Positions 1-5,093 of a DNA stretch of 5,732 nt are shown one piece after another. The translations under genes and the position numbers were made by a program. The notes below the pieces were generated by a model. The model was not told the origin of the DNA and made no database searches. It saw nothing but the letters and a program-made list of their open reading frames with translations. Within the stretch, counting starts at the first letter, position 1, and the number at the start of each line of letters is the position of its first letter. The stretch is from JAZDLC01 sp043802345 (GTDB lineage: Bacteria > Planctomycetota > B15-G4 > JADJEK01): NCBI GenBank assembly GCA_043802345.1, contig JAZDLC010000465.1:1-5732 (forward strand), read 5' to 3'.

Positions 1-1
1 G

Positions 2-322
2 GGCGAGGACATCAAAATCCTCGACGTGCGCTCGACGCTTCCGATCCTTGACTACTTCATCCTCGTCACGGGCAAGAACCGGCGCCACCTGCGGTCCATG
101 GCGGACGAGGTCCGTCGGTTGCTGCGTGAGATGGGCCGCGAGGTTCCCCGGGAAGAGGGGGGCGACGACGGCGGGCGTTGGCTCTTGCTCGACTTCGGCG
201 ACGCCATCGTGCATTTGTTCGACAAGGAATGTCGCGCCTTCTACGACCTGGACGGGTTGTGGGCGGACGCCCCTCTGGAGAAGCTGGACGGTTCGAGCGG
301 CCGGAAGAAGGCAAAGAAGTAA
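2..322 (+). CDS. rsfS: Ribosomal silencing factor RsfS (5'-truncated by window edge)
   Basis: RsfS (DUF143/Iojap family) binds ribosomal protein uL14 on the 50S subunit and blocks subunit joining, lowering translation when nutrients are short. The frame is already open at base 2, and the first visible residues GEDIKILDVRS match the family core (compare GQDIIALDV in the E. coli protein). So the GTG at base 26 is internal and the true start lies upstream; by comparison with E. coli about 15-20 residues are missing. Visible family landmarks are DYFILVTG, RRHLRSMADEV, WLLLDFGDAIVHLF and the YDLDGLWADAP ending, followed by a short charged tail (SSGRKKAKK). The visible part is 106 codons plus TAA, so most of the domain is present. 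In many bacteria rsfS sits beside nadD; that neighbour would be off the left edge and is not seen. The family call is firm. Confidence 0.95.
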   Translation, partial: GEDIKILDVRSTLPILDYFILVTGKNRRHLRSMADEVRRLLREMGREVPREEGGDDGGRWLLLDFGDAIVHLFDKECRAFYDLDGLWADAPLEKLDGSSGRKKAKK

Positions 323-323
323 C

Positions 324-373
324 CCCGAAGAATCACACCCGGTGGAAATTTTCACCGGGTGTGATGCTTCGGG
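324..373 (+). terminator. Long near-perfect hairpin after rsfS, probable terminator or 3'-end structure
   Basis: A 50-base palindrome begins one base after the rsfS stop codon. The arm CCCGAAG (324-330) pairs with CTTCGGG (367-373). After one A/G mismatch (331/366), bases 332-344 pair perfectly with 353-365, and the centre GAAATTTT can close further by one G-T wobble and A-T pairs. There is no T-tract downstream (GCTAAGGG follows), so it is not a classical intrinsic terminator. It could still act as a U-less terminator or as an mRNA 3'-end stabiliser for rsfS. Because it is symmetrical it would fold on either strand. The structure is certain; its function is inferred from position. Confidence 0.6.
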
Positions 374-495
374 CTAAGGGAAGGGGGACGCGTCGAGCTC
401 CGGGCTGAATGGCCGATTCTCTCGGTTCAAGCTGGCGCGGGCGATCCGCCGATAGCTATCAGGGCCTCCATCAAGGACGTGGTCCGTGGATCGAG

Positions 496-535
496 TACTA
501 CCACGTAATTATTTATCTCGTAGTATTTTACGTGG
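496..535 (+). promoter_or_regulatory. AT-rich island with nested inverted repeats upstream of the membrane-protein gene
   Basis: The spacer 374-581 is otherwise GC-rich, but about 496-535 is AT-rich and holds two interleaved inverted repeats. CCACGTAA (501-508) pairs with TTACGTGG (528-535), and TACTAC (496-501) with GTAGTA (520-525). The position, 47 bases or more before the chosen start at 582, suits a promoter or operator. Several TA-rich hexamers (for example TAGTAT at 521-526) could serve as a -10, but I find no good -35 partner. A separate perfect 10-bp palindrome, GATAGCTATC, lies at 451-460. The rest of the spacer shows no gene or RNA that I can support. The regulatory role is inferred. 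Confidence 0.4.
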
Positions 536-569
536 GTTTCTCAGGGTTCAGGGGGCCGCCAAAGCGCTG

Positions 570-576
570 AAGGGAG
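570..576 (+). promoter_or_regulatory. Ribosome binding site for the membrane-protein gene
   Basis: AAGGGAG lies five bases before the ATG at 582. This supports that start over the in-frame GTG at 486, whose extra 32 codons would run through the AT-rich inverted-repeat island and use codons (ATT, TTA, AGT) unlike the rest of the gene. Confidence 0.65.
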
Positions 577-581
577 TGATC

Positions 582-1367
582 ATGAAGCCACTGTCCGCGC
601 GCCAGTCGGTTCTCCGAGACCGGGGCGCCACCCTGGGGCTGTTCGTGGTGGGGACTGCCGTCTGTGGGGCTCTCCTGGCGGGCCTGCTGTTCTTCTTCAA
701 CGACCGCTTCCGGGCCCGCACCCTCTCGGTGGTGCAGGATATCCAGAGGTGGACTCCGGAGGACATCCGTCAGGACCCGTTCAGGTACCTGGTCTCCGTG
801 GCGGATCGCACCGAGTCGATCCTGGATCGCCTGAGTGAGAAGAGAAACTCACTCGCCGTGATGAACGACCGGTATCAGTCGGTCCGGGGCGAAGCTGACT
901 CGAACCTGGTGGTCGTGGTCCGGCCGCTGGAGGAGTTGAAAGAGACCTACCGCACGGCGGAGGCGAATGACAGGTGGCCGGAGGCCATCGCGGGAGTGAT
1001 CCGTGGTCGGGAATGGGTCCGGGAACAGATCGTCACGCTGCACCAGCAGAAGCTCGAGCAGTTGGGCCGAATCGCGGCTGTCGACACCGAGGCGAGTCCG
1101 TGGGAGGTCCAGCTCTCGCTGGTCGAGGACGCGATGTCGGATTGCGAACAGCAGTTGGCCCGGATCGACGCGGTGCGAATGCTCCTGAAGGAAGACCCCG
1201 TCAGCGACAAGCTCCTGTCGCAGCTGGTGAACATGGAACAGGTCATCGATGCGTCCCACGCAACACTGCTGGCGCTCGAGAGCGGAGGGGTTCGTCGGCG
1301 GGATGGGACGGTGGAAGAGTTGGCGGACGTCGACGAGCTGGCCTTCGAGGCGATCCTGAAAGAGTGA
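582..1367 (+). CDS. Hypothetical single-pass membrane protein with helical soluble domain
   Basis: I do not recognise this protein. From the ATG at 582 it is 261 residues. A short basic N-terminus (residues 1-15, with K2, R7, R12, R14) precedes one hydrophobic segment at about 17-39 (LGLFVVGTAVCGALLAGLLF). Basic residues R42, R44 and R46 follow it. The remaining 220 or so residues are hydrophilic and rich in E, R, Q, L and D, with spacing typical of long helices or coiled coil, broken around residues 100-115 by a hydrophobic VVVVV run. There is no signal-peptidase motif, lipobox, CxxC or recognisable catalytic signature. The charge pattern leaves topology open, since positive residues lie on both sides. 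It has its own ribosome binding site and AT-rich upstream region. It ends 16 bp from the convergent Mur ligase gene with no visible terminator between, so the two transcripts may overlap. It could be an envelope-tethered structural or signalling scaffold, but nothing in the sequence decides this. Confidence 0.75.
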   Translation: MKPLSARQSVLRDRGATLGLFVVGTAVCGALLAGLLFFFNDRFRARTLSVVQDIQRWTPEDIRQDPFRYLVSVADRTESILDRLSEKRNSLAVMNDRYQSVRGEADSNLVVVVRPLEELKETYRTAEANDRWPEAIAGVIRGREWVREQIVTLHQQKLEQLGRIAAVDTEASPWEVQLSLVEDAMSDCEQQLARIDAVRMLLKEDPVSDKLLSQLVNMEQVIDASHATLLALESGGVRRRDGTVEELADVDELAFEAILKE

Positions 1368-1383
1368 CCGCCCGCACACCTTT

Positions 1384-2769
1384 CTAGGGCAATCCGGATC
1401 GGATCGTCTCCAGGACTTCCCTGGCCAGGGCCGGAAGTGATGGATCCCTGGCGCCGAGGACCAGGACCGTATCCCCCCTTTCCGCCAGGGCGGCGACCTC
1501 GCCGGGCCATCGCTCCCGGTCCGGCACCGGGAGCGCCGGAGCGCCCAGGCCTGCGAGTTCCCTCACCAGGTCGGCGGAGCTGATGTCCCGGCACACGGTG
1601 CCGCCCGCGAAGAAGATGGGGGCGATCCAGAGTCTGTCCTCTGGCCGGAGGGTGGCGGCGAACATCTCCAGGAGTTCGTGCCGCTGGAACCTGGTGGGCG
1701 CGAAGCCGTGGGGCTGAAAGAGGGCCAGAACTCTCTGGCTGCGGCTCTTTGCCAGGGTCAGGACGGCCGCGAGCTTGACCGGGTTATGGGCGAAGTCGTC
1801 AACCACCTCCACTCCCCGCGCCTGGCCGATCAGCTCGAATCTCCGGTGGACCCCTCCGAACCGGGCCAGGGCCTCTCTGGCCGTCGCAAGGTCGATGCCA
1901 ACCGAGTGGCAGATGGCCGTGGCCGCCAACCCGTTGCTGGCGTTGTAGAGCCCCGGCATGGGGAGACGGAAGCGAACGTCTTCCAGTCGAAAGCCGCAAC
2001 CGTCCCGCTCCGACCAGAGTCCGGTGGCTCTGTACCGGGCATGCCGGCTCGTTCCAAACAGCGCCGCGCCCTTCCAGAGGGGGCGGAGGTTCGGGTCGTC
2101 CGAGACAACCACTGGCCCCCGGGTTTGCCGTTTGAAGAGCCGGAACTGCTCCATCACCTGCTCCGTTTCCATGTGGTCCCGGTGCAGATTGAGGATGATG
2201 GACGCCTCGGGATGATGGTGCACCAGGGAGCCGTCGCTCTCGTCCGCCTCGGCGACCAGCGGCCCCTTGCCGGACCAGGCGTTCCCCAGAAGGTGGCCTC
2301 CCATCAACGAACGAAGCCGGGCGCCCGTGATCAACCCGGGATCCTCTCCGGCCTCGCGCAGGATCTCGAACACCATCGCCACGACCGTCGACTTGCCGCT
2401 GGTGCCCGCCACTGCCAGGGACGCCCCCCGCAGGTGCTCCGCCAGCAGTTCCGCCCGATGCCAGATCGGGAGCCCCAGTTTCCGGGCCCGGATCAGATCG
2501 GGAATCTCCCGTTCCACCGCCGTGGAGCTGATCACTCCGGCCGCTCCTGCCACTCCCGACCCGTCCTGGGGGGTGATTCCGATTCCCAGAGACCCCAGCC
2601 CCGCGCGGACCGGTTCCTGCTCGCCTTGATCGAAACACCGGTCGCTGCCGCTGGCGCGTCCGCCTTGAAGCACCCTGTACTGGGCCAGCGCGCTCATTCC
2701 GGAACCCGCCAGCCCGACGAAGTGGAGCCTCTGGTCCCTCTCTGCGACGGCTGCTTCGATTCGATCCAC
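1384..2769 (-). CDS. Mur ligase family protein, MurC/Mpl type (UDP-N-acetylmuramate-amino acid or -peptide ligase)
   Basis: This family joins an amino acid or peptide to UDP-MurNAc in the cytoplasm using ATP: MurC adds L-alanine in peptidoglycan synthesis, Mpl adds recycled tripeptide. With the GTG at 2769 the protein has 461 residues, close to normal MurC length. In order it shows an N-terminal Rossmann-like uridine-binding motif GLAGSGMSALA (19-29), the ATP loop GTSGKST (122-128), EADESDGSL (174-182), NLHRDHM (194-200), GLYNASNGLAATA (273-285), GVHRRFE (306-312), DDFAHNP (324-330) and FQPHGFAPTRF (351-361). EADESDG and FQPH favour MurC over Mpl, whose motif as I recall it is EADEYD. However, the canonical GTHGKTT loop and the usual DDYxHHP motif are altered, and no other cell wall gene is nearby. 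It may be a divergent or orphan MurC, a recycling ligase, or a ligase with another substrate. An in-frame GTG at 2793 would add eight residues but lacks a ribosome binding site. The family is firm; the substrate is not. Confidence 0.9.
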   Translation of the reverse strand: MDRIEAAVAERDQRLHFVGLAGSGMSALAQYRVLQGGRASGSDRCFDQGEQEPVRAGLGSLGIGITPQDGSGVAGAAGVISSTAVEREIPDLIRARKLGLPIWHRAELLAEHLRGASLAVAGTSGKSTVVAMVFEILREAGEDPGLITGARLRSLMGGHLLGNAWSGKGPLVAEADESDGSLVHHHPEASIILNLHRDHMETEQVMEQFRLFKRQTRGPVVVSDDPNLRPLWKGAALFGTSRHARYRATGLWSERDGCGFRLEDVRFRLPMPGLYNASNGLAATAICHSVGIDLATAREALARFGGVHRRFELIGQARGVEVVDDFAHNPVKLAAVLTLAKSRSQRVLALFQPHGFAPTRFQRHELLEMFAATLRPEDRLWIAPIFFAGGTVCRDISSADLVRELAGLGAPALPVPDRERWPGEVAALAERGDTVLVLGARDPSLPALAREVLETIRSGLP

Positions 2770-2775
2770 CCTCTG

Positions 2776-2780
2776 TCCTT
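2776..2780 (-). promoter_or_regulatory. Ribosome binding site deciding the Mur ligase start
   Basis: On the minus strand AAGGA sits six bases before the GTG at 2769-2767. The alternative in-frame GTG at 2793-2791 is preceded by ATCATCTCGCT, with no Shine-Dalgarno match, so the inner start is preferred. The choice changes only eight residues. Confidence 0.5.
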
Positions 2781-2793
2781 GGCCTTGCGGCAC

Positions 2794-3071
2794 AGCGAGA
2801 TGATGACCTTCGCTCGGATCTTAGGGTCCGCGCGGAAATAGCTTCCTGTTTTGGACGAGCAATCGTCGTTCCTGGCCGGGCGCGGAGGTCGACGGCTCTC
2901 TTCACCAGGCCCGATATTTCGATTCTCAGTGCACTCGGTTCTGGAACGTGCGGCGCTACAATCAAGGTCGGTATCCGGATCCGGTCGCTTCATCTTGAGA
3001 CCTGGCCGGAAGTCGTCGATAAGGTTGTCAGAGATTCAGCACAGGCCTCCAGCTAGAGACCCCCCCCCTCC
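2794..3071. other. Divergent intergenic region between the Mur ligase and YyaL genes
   Basis: This stretch should hold the promoters of both divergent genes. I find no supported gene in it. Minus-strand frames stay open here, but they have no recognisable protein content and no family motifs. Small perfect palindromes occur (TCCGCGCGGA at 2827-2836, CCGGATCCGG at 2975-2984), but at this GC content they are not remarkable. A run of nine C (3060-3068) lies three bases before the YyaL start codon. No terminator, riboswitch or tRNA is apparent. Confidence 0.5.
2957..2962 (+). promoter_or_regulatory. Possible -10 element (TACAAT) for the YyaL-type gene
   Basis: TACAAT differs from the sigma-70 -10 consensus at one position and lies about 110 bases before the ATG at 3072. 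It would give a leader of roughly 100 nt. No good TTGACA-like element lies 16-18 bases upstream (the 17-base position reads CTCGGT), so this is a weak call from a single hexamer. Confidence 0.25.
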
Positions 3072-4802
3072 ATGAGCAGTGTGGAATGGTTCGACTGGAA
3101 CGAGAACGCGTTCGCCGAGGCGGAGCGGCTCCAGCGACCCGTCTTCCTCTTCTTGAGCGCATCGTGGTGTCGTTACTGCAAGGCGATGGAACGGGGTGTG
3201 CTCGCCGACCCCGCCGTCCTCGAGCTCCTGAGTTCGCGGTTCATTCCGATCCACGTTGACAAGGACCGTCGTCCCGAGGTGAATGATCGGTACAACATGG
3301 GCGGCTGGCCCACGCTCGCCATTCTGACCTCGGATGGTGAACTGATCACGGGCGGCACGACTTTCGACGTGGCGTCGCTGACAGAGCTTCTGGAGCGGGT
3401 TGCGCGGTACTACACGGTGAAGCGGAGCGTCATCACGACGGCGCTTCAGGAGATGCTGCGCCGGGAGGAGAAGAAGGACCGGGAACGGGAAGGCCGGCTG
3501 GGGAATCTCTCGGACGCAATCGTGGAACGGGTTCAGGCCGCCGCGGTTGCTGACTTCGATCAGGAGTACGGAGGGTTTGGCACCGGACAGAAGTTCCCTC
3601 ACACCGAGGTGATCGACTTCGTGCTGCTGCGGTATGTCAAGACGCGGGACGAGCGGCTCAAGGAAGTGGTGGAGAAGACTCTCTCCCAGATGGCCGAGTC
3701 GCCGCTGCATGATCCGGTGGACGGCGGCTTCTTCCGCTACTCCACCACCAGGGACTGGCGGTCGCCCCACACCGAGAAGTTGCTCGAATCGAACGTGGGT
3801 CTGCTCCGCAACTACCTCGAGGCGTACCAGGAACTCGCCCGCCCCGAGTTCCGCCGGATCGCCGAGGGAATCGTGGGCCTGCTCGCCGACGAGCTGAGGC
3901 TGGACGATGTGCCCGCCTTCGCCGGCTCCCTCGACTCTGACAATGACTACTACGCGCGCTCGGAGAAGGAGCGGAGGAAGCGGGAGCCACCGGCTCTCGA
4001 CCGGACGGCCTACGTCAACTGGAACGCCGCCGCCGTATCCGCGCTCTTCAAGGCCGCCTCCGTGCTCGAGGACCCTGCCTGCGCGAAGATGGCCGAGGAG
4101 ACGCTCTCCTTCCTGCTGGAGGAGTGTTATGACCAGGGGCGTGGTATGTATCACTACTACGCGGACGGGCGGCATATCCTCGGGCTGCTGACCGATCAGG
4201 CGTACACGGCCCGCGCGCTGCTTCATGCGGCGCAGTTCACCGGTGATCGCCGCTATCTGGACGTCGCCGAGGATCTCCTTCAGATCCTGGTGGCCAAGCA
4301 GGTCGGCGCCAAGGGCGGCTTCTACGACATCCGGGTCGGGTCGGATGCGGTCGGCGGCCTGCGGCGTCGCAACAAGTCGATTCTCGAGAATGGGCTGATC
4401 GCGGAGGTCTTCCTCCGCGCCCATCACTTGACCCTGCGGGAGGAGTACCTGGAGACCGCGGAGCGGACCCTGCGTCTGTTCGCCGAGGACTACCACATGT
4501 ACGGTTTCTTCACGGCGGGGTACGCCCGGGCCGTGGACCTCTTCCTGAACCCACCGGTTCACGCGGTCATCGTGGGCGACCGGCACGATCCGGTGACCGT
4601 CGAGATGGCCAAGGAGGCCAACCGGCTTTACCTGCCGAGCAAGCTCGTTCAGGTGATTGACCCGGTCCAGGACGAGGATCTCCTGAAGAGGTTCGAGTTG
4701 CCCGCGGGGCCACGCACGGTCGCCTACGTGAACGTGCGCACCGCGCATGTGGCCCGGGTGACCGATGCGCAGGAGCTGGTGAAGGCGATGCGGGGCGGCT
4801 AG
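3072..4802 (+). CDS. YyaL/DUF255-family protein: N-terminal thioredoxin-like domain plus C-terminal alpha-barrel
   Basis: The architecture matches the YyaL / SSP411 (spermatogenesis-associated protein 20) family, whose biochemical role is not established. Residues about 1-115 form a thioredoxin fold, with a CxxC motif in SASWCRYCKAME (Cys33, Cys36), the FIPIHVDKDRRPEV segment typical of this family (57-70) and a cis-Pro motif GGWPT (77-81). The rest matches the six-hairpin alpha/alpha-barrel region: GGFGTGQKFPH (167-177), GGFFRYSTTRDW (218-229), PHTEKLLESN (232-241, PHFEKMLYDN in typical members), SLDSDND (286-292) and TDQAY (374-378). At 576 residues it is shorter than the usual 650-700, consistent with the short N-terminus here. 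No signal peptide is visible, so it is probably cytoplasmic. A TAG lies in frame at 3054-3056, so ATG 3072 is the first sensible start, yet it has no Shine-Dalgarno: C9-TCC precedes it. A thiol-redox role is suggested by the CxxC but unproven. Confidence 0.9.
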   Translation: MSSVEWFDWNENAFAEAERLQRPVFLFLSASWCRYCKAMERGVLADPAVLELLSSRFIPIHVDKDRRPEVNDRYNMGGWPTLAILTSDGELITGGTTFDVASLTELLERVARYYTVKRSVITTALQEMLRREEKKDREREGRLGNLSDAIVERVQAAAVADFDQEYGGFGTGQKFPHTEVIDFVLLRYVKTRDERLKEVVEKTLSQMAESPLHDPVDGGFFRYSTTRDWRSPHTEKLLESNVGLLRNYLEAYQELARPEFRRIAEGIVGLLADELRLDDVPAFAGSLDSDNDYYARSEKERRKREPPALDRTAYVNWNAAAVSALFKAASVLEDPACAKMAEETLSFLLEECYDQGRGMYHYYADGRHILGLLTDQAYTARALLHAAQFTGDRRYLDVAEDLLQILVAKQVGAKGGFYDIRVGSDAVGGLRRRNKSILENGLIAEVFLRAHHLTLREEYLETAERTLRLFAEDYHMYGFFTAGYARAVDLFLNPPVHAVIVGDRHDPVTVEMAKEANRLYLPSKLVQVIDPVQDEDLLKRFELPAGPRTVAYVNVRTAHVARVTDAQELVKAMRGG

Positions 4803-4841
4803 CCCGGCGTGCGCAGGAATCGAAGCCGTCCATTAAGTTGT

Positions 4842-4914
4842 TCGTACTCGTACTCGAATCGTGAGCTGTCAGGTTGCAGCGGACCAACGGAATCCGGTAC
4901 ACGTACGAGTACGA
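4842..4914. repeat. Inverted repeat of tandem TCGTAC/GTACGA hexamers
   Basis: TCGTACTCGTAC (4842-4853) is the exact reverse complement of GTACGAGTACGA (4903-4914), separated by 49 bases. Each arm is itself two tandem copies of a hexamer. The spacer contains a small GCTG/CAGC stem (4865-4868 with 4877-4880). A related octamer recurs at 4989-4996. From memory, GTACGAG-type hexamer tracts occur between genes in various environmental bacteria, sometimes near four-helix-bundle (23S rRNA intervening sequence protein) genes. I see no such gene here, so this could be a remnant of such an element, a hairpin in the transcript, or an operator. The repeat is certain; its nature is not. Confidence 0.6.
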
Positions 4915-4948
4915 GAAGGTGACCCTGGCTAGGAACCCCTCTTTGGTT

Positions 4949-4963
4949 GCGGCCAGCGGCCGC
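4949..4963. repeat. Short GC hairpin
   Basis: GCGGCC (4949-4954) and GGCCGC (4958-4963) form a perfect 6-bp stem with an AGC loop. No T-tract follows on either strand, so a terminator role is not supported. At this base composition it may be chance. Confidence 0.3.
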
Positions 4964-5093
4964 GCTGTGTCCTTCGTGGTGTTTGAACCTCGTACTTCCT
5001 CGCGATCAATGCCAGTGGTATCTGGCGTGCTGGCCATAGGGTAGACTCCCCAGGACGCAGTGATCGGCCGCGAAGTTCCAGGATGGCCCTCCC

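Larger units (their letters stand above)
4803..5093. other. Intergenic region before the PSP1/RicT-type gene
   Basis: No gene is supported in these 291 bases. They hold the inverted hexamer repeat described separately (4842-4914) and a further partial copy CTCGTACT (4989-4996) just after a TTGAAC (4983-4988) that could be a -35, though the hexamer 16-17 bases on is a poor -10. There is a short GC hairpin at 4949-4963, and TAGGGT/TAGACT hexamers at 5037-5047 nearer the gene. AGGA (5080-5083), ten bases before the ATG at 5094, is the likely ribosome binding site. No terminator with a T-tract follows the YyaL-type gene. Confidence 0.5.

Noticed and set aside
486..581. N-terminal extension of the membrane protein from the GTG at 486
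   Set aside because: It would cross the AT-rich inverted-repeat island with unlike codon use, and the ATG at 582 has a good ribosome binding site at the right distance.
1678..2841. A 387-codon plus-strand open frame opposite the Mur ligase gene
   Set aside because: The minus strand carries a full set of Mur ligase motifs; the plus frame is Pro/Arg/Gly-rich with none.
2694..2993. A 99-codon minus-strand frame across the divergent intergenic region, with a protein-like stretch SYFRADPKIRAKVIISLCRK
   Set aside because: It overlaps the Mur ligase N-terminus in another frame, has no ribosome binding site that I can see and no recognisable family; probably chance.
3036..4748. A 570-codon open frame on the minus strand opposite the yyaL-like gene
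   Set aside because: It mirrors the real gene in GC-rich DNA, has low-complexity His/Val/Arg/Gly-rich content and no family motif, while the plus strand clearly matches YyaL.
4567..5037. A 156-codon minus-strand frame across the hexamer repeat region
   Set aside because: Much of it lies antisense to the yyaL-like gene, and its SYSYVY stretch is only the translated hexamer repeat.
5022..5040. Possible sigma-54 promoter (CTGGCGTGCTGGCC) before the ricT-like gene
   Set aside because: The second half lacks the TTGC of the -12 element; it is better read as a short CTGGC direct repeat.
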